From Parabacteroides faecalis (GTDB lineage Bacteria; Bacteroidota; Bacteroidia; Bacteroidales; Tannerellaceae): a DNA stretch of 64,000 nt. The notes below the pieces were generated by a model. It was not told the DNA's origin. It worked only from the letters and a program-made list of their open reading frames with translations, and did no database searches. Both the position numbers and the translations under genes were made by a program. The stretch lies in assembly GCF_022809355.1 (NCBI RefSeq), contig NZ_JAKZMM010000001.1, forward strand, positions 124,001 to 188,000. The letters are read 5' to 3'. Positions 46,146 to 55,451 of the stretch are shown one piece after another; positions within the stretch are counted from its first letter, which is position 1, and each line of letters opens with the position of its first letter.

Positions 46146-47006
46146 TTAGTTGATATGATGAATATCTCCGCCACCAGAACATGAAGTATCTGTTTTTGGA
46201 TTTCCTTTATAACGGATATCTCCGCCTCCAGATGCATGAGCATCCAATTGACTGATGGCATAAACAGTCGCATCTCCCCCACCGGAAACGTTACAAATAA
46301 CATGATTCGCTTGTAAATCCTGAGCATTTAAGTCTCCACCACCCGATACTTTCATTTCTGCTTTTTGGGTTTTTCCGGCAACATTCGCATCTCCGCCTCC
46401 TGAAACTTTAACATAAACCTCTTCGCTGGTTAATTGGGTAACGTCTAGATCTCCACCACCGCTGATTGAGAAACTGGCAGATTTTATGTGAGCTGGTTCT
46501 TTAATTTCCATGTTCCCTCCGCCGGAAACGTAAGCATCTAAAGAGGCAATATCCAAAGCTGATTGCAGATAGAAATCGGTACCTCCGCCGATTGATAATT
46601 TATTCAAGTCTTTGGAAGAGGTTTCAATGACGAGTTTACTCGGAGAAATCTGTACACCTTCTTTTGTCTGTATTTGTAATTCATTCCCTTTTACATGAAA
46701 AGTCAATACAGGAAAAATATTTTCATCGGTAGTTACAGTCAGTGTTGTCTCCTTTCCTTGCTTGTAATATACCTTAGGTGAGTTAGAAGAATTTCCGCCC
46801 GACATGATAAATGCGAACAGCGACTTGAAAGAACCTCCCGACTGATGGATATGCCCTATCTGAATTGCCGTATAATCGTCAATTTGGATATCCTTTGTTA
46901 TCAGATTTTCATTTCCTTCGATGTTTTCTGCGTGTAGCGGAGTTACGAAACCTCCCATTGTCATTGCTATCAGAGCAATCCATGCAACCATACCTTTTGT
47001 TTTCAT
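46146..47006 (-). CDS. GIN-domain (DUF2807) exported protein with SGGGD repeats
   Basis: 286 residues. Signal peptide MKTKGMVAWIALIAMTMGGF; GIN domain with at least seven SGGG[DN] turns at steps of about 15-22 residues (SGGGNMEI, SGGGDLDV, SGGGDANV, SGGGDLNA, SGGGDATV, SGGGDIRY, SGGGDIHH). These regular turns suggest a beta-helix, and the aspartates could bind calcium (inference). Paralogue of the neighbouring gene by tandem duplication. Confidence 0.88.
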   Translation of the reverse strand: MKTKGMVAWIALIAMTMGGFVTPLHAENIEGNENLITKDIQIDDYTAIQIGHIHQSGGSFKSLFAFIMSGGNSSNSPKVYYKQGKETTLTVTTDENIFPVLTFHVKGNELQIQTKEGVQISPSKLVIETSSKDLNKLSIGGGTDFYLQSALDIASLDAYVSGGGNMEIKEPAHIKSASFSISGGGDLDVTQLTSEEVYVKVSGGGDANVAGKTQKAEMKVSGGGDLNAQDLQANHVICNVSGGGDATVYAISQLDAHASGGGDIRYKGNPKTDTSCSGGGDIHHIN

Positions 47007-47140
47007 ATCTGTTTATTTTATTTGTTTATCTATAAGACGCACCTCAAAATAGTTTGGTTGCAGAAAAAGCTCATTAATTTCAATATATTTTGTGGAATGG
47101 ATTATATTTATCTGGATCTTAATTATTTATCGGATATTCT

Positions 47141-47564
47141 TTATTTCAGTAGTTTCCTGTTTCCACCGTCTTCAAGTATTTGCATTTGTTGAATAGCTAT
47201 TTGATTGAGTTTAAATATTCGTTCGTGTTGAGACATTCCTTGGTCAATAAAGACGGCATTTAGGTTTTCCATATTGGATAGACAAATAAGTTCGTTAATA
47301 GAAGCATAATCACGGATGTTTCCTTTAAGTTCTGGATGCTGTTCACGCCATATTTTTAATTGTACCGAATTCGGTACAATTAAAATGGGGATTATACAAG
47401 ATTTCCCATTCTCCGATATATTCTAGTGTACTTTTTAAACTGAGCCATCGAAAGATAATATGGTCTTGCATTTGGCTACGGGTCATGTCTGTTAGCGATA
47501 TATAGTCATTGTCATTGTATGATACGACAGATATTTCTGCATTTTGAACTTTAATTTTTGCCAT
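47141..47564 (-). pseudogene. KilA-N domain protein, central deletion and frameshift
   Basis: The N-terminal part (47564 to about 47360) reads MAKIKVQNAEISVVSYNDND, YISLTDMTRS, then WEILYNPHFNCTEFGTIKN, typical of KilA-N proteins of phages and Bacteroidetes mobile DNA. It stops after KNMA. In another frame the C-terminal part follows at once: WREQHPELKGNIRDYASINE, LICLSNMENLNAV to a stop at 47141, again typical of the family tail. The middle (on the order of 100 residues) is missing and the halves are out of frame, so it is a remnant. Confidence 0.82.
47354..47385. repeat. 32-bp perfect palindrome inside the KilA-N remnant
   Basis: TTTTAATTGTACCGAA (47354-47369) is followed directly by its exact reverse complement, with an EcoRI-like GAATTC at the centre. 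It encodes the FNCTEFGTIK motif and lies within about 10 bases of the deletion junction. Confidence 0.85.
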
Positions 47565-47640
47565 AATTGTAGTTTTGTTTTTTAGAGATGTAAAAATGGA
47601 GTATATAAATATGAATAGGAATATTTAGTTAAGGTAAGAA

Positions 47641-47700
47641 CAAAGGTAAAGTATTGAACATGATCTTATTCAAGATCTTTGTTTCCATGCTTTACCTTTG
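47641..47700. repeat. Nested inverted repeat between GH20 and the KilA-N remnant
   Basis: CAAAGGTAAAG (47641-47651) pairs with CTTTACCTTTG (47690-47700); inside is GATCTT, ATTC, AAGATC (47662-47677). The outer arms each contain a TACCTTTG -7 box facing opposite ways; the left one could drive the KilA-N remnant on the minus strand. Confidence 0.65.
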
Positions 47701-47741
47701 TAATTTGATTAATCGTCTTATTTATGAATTTCTGAAGTTAT

Positions 47742-49715
47742 TCAGTCATTCACCCAATAATTATACACCTTCAATTGGCGGATCTGGCTGTTGAATTGTC
47801 CGGCTTTCTGCAGAGGGAAAACTAAGGTACGGACGTAATTCATCTTGTCTTTACCTTCATTGAACCAACGTTTCTGGATCGTCAGATCGTCTTTCAGTTG
47901 GTCGTTGACATATAATGCTGTATGTTTATTGTCTCCCGAAATAGTTAGCTTTACTTTTTGTCCTACCGGAAGATAATAATTAAAGGTATTCAGATAACCA
48001 TCGCGTGCAAATCCTAAACGTCCGGTAATCGGATCAGCCAGATAAACTACGGCATCGGCTGAACGGAACAAGACGGTTCCCGGTTCTTCTTTCGCTCCTT
48101 CAATTTCGAAAGAGACAGAATAAGGATAACCGATTTCTTTTAATTCGGTCGTTTGTCCGGATTCAATTTGAGGTAATTCCATTACACAAGCAGGTTCCTT
48201 TCCTACCCGACCGGCCACGTTGACGCCTGGAGCTTCACTGAGAAGTAAGCGATCTGCGTTAAACTCTTGGTAAGGCAGAGCTGTACTTTTACCTGTCCAC
48301 ATCTTGACAGCCAATGTTTGCATTGCCGGATAAGCACGGTCATGAATATCTTTGGTAGATATTCCGTTTCCGTAGTGGTCGTTCCATACGGCGAACATAC
48401 CGCCGGATATTTGTGGATGATGCTCTTCAAAGACCGCCTTTCCTATTTGAACCGGAGTCCATTCCTGATATAGTTTTTCTGTATTCAGATAATCATAATA
48501 ATAACCGGCTGCCGGAACAATGTATAATAAACCGTCAGGAATACTGATCAATTGATAACCTTGTTTCATCATCTCAGCTGGATCAGCATATCCGTTATAC
48601 CAGGCAGACATCAGTACATTTTCTGATTTGACAGGCGTATCGCCTTTAGCATGTGTCAAAGCGCCCCAAACGCAGGCTTGTTTTCCGAAACTTTCTACAT
48701 AACGGATATAATGATCGGTAAAGGCACGGAACTTCTCTACGACGTCTTTCTTCTTATTGGAATATTCATCTGTACCGATATGTACACGTGGTCCTCGGAA
48801 CACCGGATTTTCTCCTTCCAGATATTCTTTGAACAGGGCATCCACAAATTCGTATGTCTTTGGGTTGAATAAATCCAAATGGTCCATACCATATTCCTGA
48901 CTTCCTATTTCCGGACAATATTGGGTAAGTGCCAATGAGTGAGCCGGTACATCTATTTCCGGAATAATTTCTACACCTAGACTGTCGGCCAGTAACTGCA
49001 GTTCGATAAATTCTTTCTTGGTATAGTGTCCGTCGGGAGCAGCTAATCCCGGAAAAGTCTCTGATTCCAGGCGGAAAGCTGCATAGGTTTTCATCCAGTC
49101 GTGTTCGAAGTACTGTTTGAAGGCATTATCATTCAAATGGATCTGGAAGGTATTCATTTTATAATACGACATGATTTTGACATAATCCCGCAGGAAAGAC
49201 ATTGGGATAAACTTTCGTCCGCAGTCCAACATAAAACCTCGGATGGCATAATCCGGGAAATCTCGGATCTCTCCTTTAGGCAATACCTGCTGTTCGTCTT
49301 GTTCTGCCAGCTGAAGCAAGGTACGAGTTGCCCAGAAAAGCCCTTTGGTAGTAGGGGCTGTCAATATCACCCGGTCTTTAATCTGAATGGCATATCCTTC
49401 ATCTCCCAGTTTCTTGTCGGCTTTAAGCTGTAAGACAAAGTCTCCGGCTTTTCCTTTACCGGCAACAACCGGAATCTGTTTCCCAAATAAAGTCTGATAA
49501 TCGGCAGCCAGTTGTTCAGCTACCTGACGGCTTCCATTCTCTTTTTCCGAATAAGTGATACGAGTCGTATTCCCAGGGATGAAATCACCGTTTGCCCCTT
49601 TCCATTCTTTCAATTCAGGAATCACAAACGGCTTTTTATTGGCTTCTGCCCGAGTAACAGAAAAAGGCATTAAACAAATTAACACCCATAGGAAAAGATA
49701 CATTTGTTTTGTCAT
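47742..49715 (-). CDS. GH20 family beta-hexosaminidase
   Basis: 657 residues. Signal peptide MTKQMYLFLWVLICLMPFSV; GH20 N-terminal domain (about 30-150); catalytic barrel from YAIRGFMLDCGRKFIP with IHLNDNAF in place of the usual HWHLTDD and the Asp-Glu pair in VHIGTDEYSNK. A C-terminal beta-sandwich of about 165 residues resembles a concanavalin-type sugar-binding module. Substrate not predictable. The changed residues around strand 3 suggest a different specificity from the HWHLTDD-type paralogues. Confidence 0.92.
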   Translation of the reverse strand: MTKQMYLFLWVLICLMPFSVTRAEANKKPFVIPELKEWKGANGDFIPGNTTRITYSEKENGSRQVAEQLAADYQTLFGKQIPVVAGKGKAGDFVLQLKADKKLGDEGYAIQIKDRVILTAPTTKGLFWATRTLLQLAEQDEQQVLPKGEIRDFPDYAIRGFMLDCGRKFIPMSFLRDYVKIMSYYKMNTFQIHLNDNAFKQYFEHDWMKTYAAFRLESETFPGLAAPDGHYTKKEFIELQLLADSLGVEIIPEIDVPAHSLALTQYCPEIGSQEYGMDHLDLFNPKTYEFVDALFKEYLEGENPVFRGPRVHIGTDEYSNKKKDVVEKFRAFTDHYIRYVESFGKQACVWGALTHAKGDTPVKSENVLMSAWYNGYADPAEMMKQGYQLISIPDGLLYIVPAAGYYYDYLNTEKLYQEWTPVQIGKAVFEEHHPQISGGMFAVWNDHYGNGISTKDIHDRAYPAMQTLAVKMWTGKSTALPYQEFNADRLLLSEAPGVNVAGRVGKEPACVMELPQIESGQTTELKEIGYPYSVSFEIEGAKEEPGTVLFRSADAVVYLADPITGRLGFARDGYLNTFNYYLPVGQKVKLTISGDNKHTALYVNDQLKDDLTIQKRWFNEGKDKMNYVRTLVFPLQKAGQFNSQIRQLKVYNYWVND

Positions 49716-49806
49716 GATAAAATATGAATTTAATAGTTACGTGAATCATTATAAAGCGAAAGTAGGAATTTTTTGATAGCGTTCCAATAAGTTTCAGGTA
49801 AATTCG

Positions 49807-49814
49807 TATTTTTG
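49807..49814 (+). promoter_or_regulatory. -7 box of the metallophosphoesterase-GH20 operon
   Basis: TATTTTTG, 46 bases before the start. Confidence 0.45.
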
Positions 49815-49859
49815 CTAGACTTAAATCTTAGTTATTGTTGAATATAAAATGAAAAACAA

Positions 49860-50852
49860 ATGAAATTAGCAGGAAGATATTTATTATGGTGTGTCGTTTG
49901 TCTATGTATGTTGTCTTGTTCTACGCAGAAAGAAGAGGAAGAGATCCGTTTTGCTATTGTTTCGGATTTGCATGCTCCTGATTTGCCTGATGGAAAGGAA
50001 CGTATGCAAGCGGTCGTAGAGGCAGCCAATAAGGAAGATGTAGACTTTTTGATTCAGTTAGGCGACTTTATTCGTTTGGATAGTGTCAGTATGCCTTTAA
50101 GAGAAGTTTGGAATGGATTTAAAGGAGAGACGTTTCATGTGTTAGGAAATCATGATTTGGATAAATATTCGAAGGAAGAATTTGTTGCTGGATTTAATAT
50201 GCCGGGACGATATTATTCCTTTGATAAAGGAGATTTCCATTTCATTGTACTGGATGGGAATAACTTGTTTGACGGAGAAAAATATATCCCTTATAATAAA
50301 GCGAATTATTATGTGGATATGAAAATGAGGGAATTTATGGATCCGGAACAAATGGAATGGTTGAAGAAGGATTTGGCTGCGACCAACAAACGGTGTATTC
50401 TTTTTTCTCATCAGAGCATTGACCGGGCGATGGGGAATGGATATGATGTAAGAGATGTCTTGGAAGCTGAAAATAAAAGAGCTGGTTTTAAGAAAGTTGT
50501 TGCCGCATTTAGCGGGCATAATCATAGTAATTATGTAGATGAGATCAACGGAATTACTTATGTTCAGATCAATAGTGCCTCTTATGTTTGGGTGGGAGAT
50601 GAAACTCAAACCGAGAAACGTTATCCGGAAGAGATTAATCAGAAATATTCGTTGCTGAAGTATTCGGTTACTTTTGATAAGCCTTTATACGGAATTGTTT
50701 CCTTGAGTCAGAAGGGAATGTCTATGAAGGGAACGAAAGGAAACTTCTTGCCTCCTACTCCCGCGGAAATAGGTTTGCCGAAGAAGTTGGGCAGTTTCCC
50801 ATTGGTTTCATCTATTCAAGATTTCAGCATTCAATTTGATCCAGAGAAATGA
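49860..50852 (+). CDS. Metallophosphoesterase lipoprotein
   Basis: 330 residues. Lipoprotein signal ending CVVCLCMLSC; calcineurin-type motifs IVSDLHAPD, LGDFIRLD, LGNHDLDKYS, SHQS and GHNHSNY, so a two-metal phosphatase or phosphodiesterase. Start 145 bases from the divergent GH20 gene. It overlaps the following GH20-like gene by 4 bases, so they are translated together and probably work on the same substrate, for instance a phosphorylated glycan (inference). Confidence 0.92.
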   Translation: MKLAGRYLLWCVVCLCMLSCSTQKEEEEIRFAIVSDLHAPDLPDGKERMQAVVEAANKEDVDFLIQLGDFIRLDSVSMPLREVWNGFKGETFHVLGNHDLDKYSKEEFVAGFNMPGRYYSFDKGDFHFIVLDGNNLFDGEKYIPYNKANYYVDMKMREFMDPEQMEWLKKDLAATNKRCILFSHQSIDRAMGNGYDVRDVLEAENKRAGFKKVVAAFSGHNHSNYVDEINGITYVQINSASYVWVGDETQTEKRYPEEINQKYSLLKYSVTFDKPLYGIVSLSQKGMSMKGTKGNFLPPTPAEIGLPKKLGSFPLVSSIQDFSIQFDPEK

Positions 50853-52921
50853 GACATAAAGAGTTTTTTCTAAGTATTCTGATGCTCGTCAGTGTTGGAA
50901 TAACACAGATTCAGGCCATCAGTTCTGTTTTTCAGATTCTTCCTAAACCTCAGCATATAGAGGAATTGAAAGGAAAAGGAATTTCCGGTACAGATTTACA
51001 GTTTATTGTTAATCAGTCGTCCGGGGAAATGCCGGTTTTGGGTCCTATCTTGAACACTTTGCCCCAGGCAGAGATGCAGGGAAAAGGAGTTTATCTGACG
51101 ATTACGGATAAGGATGTCCCGGAATCGGAAGAAGGTTATGTCTTGTCGGTAAATGAAAAAGGAGTTGTTATTGCTGCTCGGAGTGAGGCTGGATTGTTTT
51201 ATGGCTGTCAGACGCTGGAGCAAGTCTTGGAAGACAGCCGTGATTATAACTGTCCTATTCCGGCGATGAAGATAACAGACTTCCCTTCGATTGCTTATCG
51301 GGCCGTTCATTTGGATACTAAACATCATCTGGACCGTATGGAATATTATTATGCCATGATGGACAAGCTGGCCCGATATAAGATCAATGCGGTTATTTGG
51401 GAACTGGAAGATAAGCTGCGATATACGAGACGTCCGGAAATAGCTTCTCCCAATGCAATCAGTAAACAGGAGATGCAGGCTTTATGTCGTTATGCCAAAG
51501 AAAGAAATATCGATGTATCTCCGTTGGTACAAGGATTGGGACATGCCAGTTTTATCCTGAAACATCATTGGGAATTGAGAGAAAATCCGAAAAGCGATTG
51601 GGAACTGTGTCCTTCCAATCCGGAAACCTACGATTTGCTGTATGATTTGTATGCAGATGCTTTGGAAGCGATGCCTTATGGTAAGTATTTGCATATCGGC
51701 GGGGATGAGATTACTGCAATCGGGATAGACAAACGTTGTAAGGATACCGGGAAAACGGCTTTTGAGTTGCAAATGTATTGGTTGCAGAATGTATGTAATT
51801 ATGCGAAGGAGAAAGGGCGTGTTCCAATATTCTGGGATGATATGCCATTGAAATATGCAGGCCTTTGGACTACGATTTTAAGTGATATGTCGGGTGAAGA
51901 ACTGGATAAGGCCTGGAATACCAAAAAGTTGGATCAAGCGATCGAACTGTTCCCGAAAGATTGTATCTATATGCGTTGGAACTATGGAGACGCGACGAAG
52001 CCGGCACATATGAAGTTGCTGAACTGGTATAAGGAAAAAGGCTTGCAAGTAATGGCTGCTACTGCGGCTTCTTCGGGAGATTCTCCGTTTTTACCTCGTA
52101 ATAATACGAAAGCCGGATTTATTCAAGGATTTAGTCGGTTGGTAGTTGAGAATCATTTGGCTGGAATCCTGGCAACAGCTTGGGACGATGGCTCTCCGCA
52201 TTTGGAAACAGTCTGGCGAGGATACATCGCACAAGGAGAATTTGGCTGGAATCCTACAGGAAGGACTATTGATGAATTTATGGAAGCGCACGGCCAACGG
52301 GAGTTTGGTTTTAAGGCTGGTGAAAACAGGATGGACTTCTTGAAGGAACTGGAAGAGGCTTTCTTCTTTTTTGATGGAGCGTTGGTAGAAAGCGGACGCA
52401 GAAATCCGGCTTGGGGAACAACAACTTTTACTCTCATCGATTTGCCGGACCAAGAGAAACCGGGTGAGTGGGCGGAAAAGTATAAAGAAAAGATTATCCA
52501 GGCAGAAAAGGAATCTCTTCGTTTTGAGAAGATCCGGAAACAATTGACGGATGCCCGAAAGATGGCTCGCAGGAACCGCTATACATTAGAAGTTTATGAA
52601 CAGAATAATTATTTACAGAATTATCCGGTTCGCCTGATCTTGGCTTTGCGGGATTATGATTTGGCAACTCATGAACAGCAGCGCGAAGAGGCCCAGATGA
52701 AACTGGCGGAAGTTTGTTCCTCTTTTTCGTCTATGCGAACTCGTCTGGAAGAGGTTTATTCCAAGACACGATTTATGGAGCAGCCTGCCGGTTATATAGA
52801 AGACATGAACCATCATAATCATTTATCGGCTAAGTCTCAGAATAGCGATTGGCTCTTTTTGTATGAATTACCTATGGTGGAAAAAGTACAAAAATGGCTT
52901 AATTCAAAGACAATAAAATGA
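50849..52921 (+). CDS. GH20-like beta-hexosaminidase with helical C-terminus
   Basis: 690 residues. Signal peptide MRHKEFFLSILMLVSVGITQ; N-terminal GH20b-like domain (about 28-140); barrel with VIWELEDKLRYTRRP and the Asp-Glu pair in LHIGGDEITAIG. About 150 C-terminal residues are helical and charged (about 530-690). It diverges from the HWHLTDD-type members, so substrate may differ. Its last 23 bases overlap the 3' end of an opposite-strand sigma gene. Confidence 0.9.
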   Translation: MRHKEFFLSILMLVSVGITQIQAISSVFQILPKPQHIEELKGKGISGTDLQFIVNQSSGEMPVLGPILNTLPQAEMQGKGVYLTITDKDVPESEEGYVLSVNEKGVVIAARSEAGLFYGCQTLEQVLEDSRDYNCPIPAMKITDFPSIAYRAVHLDTKHHLDRMEYYYAMMDKLARYKINAVIWELEDKLRYTRRPEIASPNAISKQEMQALCRYAKERNIDVSPLVQGLGHASFILKHHWELRENPKSDWELCPSNPETYDLLYDLYADALEAMPYGKYLHIGGDEITAIGIDKRCKDTGKTAFELQMYWLQNVCNYAKEKGRVPIFWDDMPLKYAGLWTTILSDMSGEELDKAWNTKKLDQAIELFPKDCIYMRWNYGDATKPAHMKLLNWYKEKGLQVMAATAASSGDSPFLPRNNTKAGFIQGFSRLVVENHLAGILATAWDDGSPHLETVWRGYIAQGEFGWNPTGRTIDEFMEAHGQREFGFKAGENRMDFLKELEEAFFFFDGALVESGRRNPAWGTTTFTLIDLPDQEKPGEWAEKYKEKIIQAEKESLRFEKIRKQLTDARKMARRNRYTLEVYEQNNYLQNYPVRLILALRDYDLATHEQQREEAQMKLAEVCSSFSSMRTRLEEVYSKTRFMEQPAGYIEDMNHHNHLSAKSQNSDWLFLYELPMVEKVQKWLNSKTIK

Positions 52922-53465
52922 GCAATGGAAGATAATCCTTCAGGTCTGTCCGTAATTGTTTTAGGGCTTGCTGGATACGATAGTCTACTGTTTTGCTGGA
53001 AACATGCAGCTGATCGGCAATTTCCTTATAGCTCATCTGTTGGAAGCGGTGCATGACGAATGCCTCCCGGTAACTGGGAGGCAACGCTTCTATGGCCTGT
53101 TTCATCACTTTCTGCAGTTCTTCCAGCTGATAATAATCGGTATCATGCAGCAGGTATTGCATTTGTTCGTAGAAAATAGTTTCAGCATTTGTCTGAACCT
53201 TTTGGTGTTCAATCTGATTCAGTGCTTTATGATAAACTGTTCGTAACAGGTATTGCCCCAGTGACTTGTTGATACAAATCTCTTCCCGGCTCTTCCATAA
53301 CCAAAACAGGGTATCTTGCACAATTTCTTCGGCATCTTCCAGTGAGACAAAACGTGAACAATAGGCACATAGCATGGGGTAATATTTCTTGAACAGAAAA
53401 GAATAAGCCTTTCTGTCTCCGTGTTGCAGATCACGGATGATGTCTTCTTCGCAACTCCATTCCAT
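52899..53465 (-). CDS. ECF-type sigma factor without adjacent anti-sigma gene
   Basis: 188 residues from ATG 53465 (MEWSCEEDIIRDLQHGDRKA); a TTG start at 53498 coincides with the predicted transcription start and is rejected. Region 2 LFKKYYPMLCAYCSRFVSLE and region 4 helix-turn-helix MSYKEIADQLHVSSKTVDYRI (shown as MSYKEIADQL and HVSSKTVDYRI). No FecR gene or TonB receptor follows. Its 3' end overlaps the convergent GH20 gene by 23 bases. Confidence 0.93.
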   Translation of the reverse strand: MEWSCEEDIIRDLQHGDRKAYSFLFKKYYPMLCAYCSRFVSLEDAEEIVQDTLFWLWKSREEICINKSLGQYLLRTVYHKALNQIEHQKVQTNAETIFYEQMQYLLHDTDYYQLEELQKVMKQAIEALPPSYREAFVMHRFQQMSYKEIADQLHVSSKTVDYRIQQALKQLRTDLKDYLPLLILLSLN

Positions 53466-53504
53466 ATTTCCCCAAGTCTTATGCCCGCTTAAGAACAATT
53501 TTCA

Positions 53505-53535
53505 CAAAGATACGTATCCGAAAGGAAAAATCAAA
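53505..53535 (-). promoter_or_regulatory. Promoter of the orphan ECF sigma gene
   Basis: On the minus strand TTTG (53532-53535), 19-base spacer, TATCTTTG (53505-53512): an exact consensus. Transcription would start near 53498. Confidence 0.85.
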
Positions 53536-53691
53536 TTCCCGATTTATTTTTTGATTTTCTGATTTTTATGAATGGTTTGCCTGAAGAAGGATTGAATAAC
53601 AGAGAAAAGTTACTGCCCAGCTTTTCCCTAATACATTGAGAAACTCTTGTTTAGTCGGTGGATTTTCGTGTTTTTTCTATTACAATTTAGT

Positions 53692-53779
53692 TAATTTACC
53701 AATATGAATCAATTAATTCACTATTGTGATGTAATTAAATCATATTGGTGAATTGATTGCATCGCGATAGTGAATTAAA
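53692..53779. repeat. Array of four 22-bp quasi-palindromic units
   Basis: Units at 53692, 53714, 53736 and 53758 (each 22 bases), starting TTAATT, TTAATT, TTAAAT and TTGCAT and ending ATCAA, TGTAA, ATTGA and ATTAA. Cores read ACCAATATG, ACTATTGTG, ATATTGGTG, GCGATAGTG. Unit 4 is the reverse complement of unit 2 at 19 of 22 positions, and unit 3 of unit 1 at 18 of 22. It is followed by ATAATAT. No gene in it; flanking spacer 53536-53691 and 53780-53830 shows nothing else. Confidence 0.88.
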
Positions 53780-53830
53780 TAATATGACGTATATTTTACG
53801 AGAATGATAAAGCTGGTCTATACGAATATA

Positions 53831-55402
53831 TTATCCGTTTTGCAGAACATCTTCCTTTTCAGGAGCAGATGGTTCCGGAGTTGTATCCGGGGCAAACGGA
53901 TTGAAATAATAAATTCCGTATGTATCCAGTAATTCCAGGAAATAAGGGAGTTTTTGCATGAACAAACTATAATCTTTCTTCTTCTCGATGGTCCAACCGG
54001 CTTCGGCCGTTGCAATCAAACGGGGGAAGGTCATGAAATCAAGTCGTTTGTTATCCGCTACGCGTTCTGTCCACAACGAGAATTGCAAACCTAGAATCTG
54101 ATCTTCATAACCCAGCGTCAGGTTGGATACTTGCGACGGAAACCGGTAAACGTCTTCTATCGGGTTATAGCCGTTCCAGAAACGTCCGACTTTATGGCTT
54201 CCGTATTGGATGAAATCCCCATAGAAAGGCCGACGTGGCGTCATGATTACCCGATAACCGTTTTCCAAAGCCTTTACCAATTGATGCTTACGGTCGTGAC
54301 GCCACCACATGACAATTAATTTATCGGGAGAAACATCCGCGTCGATGGCTTCGTCCCAGGCAATGATCGTTTTCCCTTTTGAAGCAACGATATCGGCAAT
54401 ACGGCGGATAAAGTAATGTTCCAAACCGGTTTCGTTGCCTAACTGTTTATCTTGGATGAATTGCTGTATTTCCGGATCCGTGAACCAACTTTGGTTACCG
54501 TAATGAACTTCATCTCCTCCTATATGGATGTAAGGAGAAGGAAACAAGGCAAAGAGTTCATCGAAGATCTGACTGATAAAGGTGTACGTCTCTTCTTTAC
54601 AAGGATGGAACGTAAAGTGTGCCCAACGACCTTCTCCTCCACCCGATACTTCGGGATAAGCCCGGCAAACAGCAGTCGCATGACCCGGCATATCAAATTC
54701 CGGTACAACCATGATCTGACGTTCTGCTGCATAAGCTACAATCTCTTTGATATCTTCCTGTGTATAAAAAGCCGCCGGAGCCTTGGGATCATGCCAGTTT
54801 CCGATAGCCCCTTCTTGTGTCAGTTTTGGGAAACGTTTGATTTCAATGCGCCAACCGGGTTCGTCCGTCAGGTGCCAGTGAAATACGTTCAGGTGCAGCG
54901 ATGCCATCAGATCCAGATATTGCTTCACCTTCTCCTTTCCAAAGAAATGCCGGCTTTCATCTAGCATAAATCCACGCCAGGCATAACGCGGGTGATTCTG
55001 AATCCGGCAACATTGCAGGCTTCCTTTTCCGAAACGGAGCATCTGTAAAAGGGCTTCTTTGGCATGAAACAAACCGGAAACCGTTGAGGCTTCAAGTAAT
55101 ACCTTTTCTGCTGTTACCGTCAGCTGGTAGGCTTCTTCGGATAATCCATTCTTTTCATCCAAAACGAATTGGATAGTTCCTCCTTCCGTTGCTGATAATG
55201 GAAGATGTTGTAATTCGGCTTTCAGACTTTCGACTAACTGAATGGCTTCATTTCCTGTTCCTGAAACATTTGCCAACCGGCCAATATTACAATTCCCTTT
55301 ATCTTGTGAATAAGACGAAGGAGTTGGAAACAATACTCGTTGCCCATAAAAAGGAACAAGCGTAAAGAAACATAATAAGCAAGACAATAAATACTTCTTC
55401 AT
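53831..55402 (-). CDS. Beta-N-acetylhexosaminidase, GH20
   Basis: 523 residues. Signal peptide MKKYLLSCLLCFFTLVPFYG; GH20b domain (about 22-135); barrel with HWHLTDEPGWRIEIKRFPKL and the Asp-Glu pair in IHIGGDEVHYG. It lacks the C-terminal chitobiase and PA14 modules of the larger paralogues and ends in an acidic, proline-rich tail. Follows the 892-residue glycosidase-like gene by 49 bases on the same strand, so the two are probably one operon. Confidence 0.95.
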   Translation of the reverse strand: MKKYLLSCLLCFFTLVPFYGQRVLFPTPSSYSQDKGNCNIGRLANVSGTGNEAIQLVESLKAELQHLPLSATEGGTIQFVLDEKNGLSEEAYQLTVTAEKVLLEASTVSGLFHAKEALLQMLRFGKGSLQCCRIQNHPRYAWRGFMLDESRHFFGKEKVKQYLDLMASLHLNVFHWHLTDEPGWRIEIKRFPKLTQEGAIGNWHDPKAPAAFYTQEDIKEIVAYAAERQIMVVPEFDMPGHATAVCRAYPEVSGGGEGRWAHFTFHPCKEETYTFISQIFDELFALFPSPYIHIGGDEVHYGNQSWFTDPEIQQFIQDKQLGNETGLEHYFIRRIADIVASKGKTIIAWDEAIDADVSPDKLIVMWWRHDRKHQLVKALENGYRVIMTPRRPFYGDFIQYGSHKVGRFWNGYNPIEDVYRFPSQVSNLTLGYEDQILGLQFSLWTERVADNKRLDFMTFPRLIATAEAGWTIEKKKDYSLFMQKLPYFLELLDTYGIYYFNPFAPDTTPEPSAPEKEDVLQNG

Positions 55403-55451
55403 TTTAACTATGTTTTTAGGTATGTGACTGTATTAACAATTGTGGTTAAAC

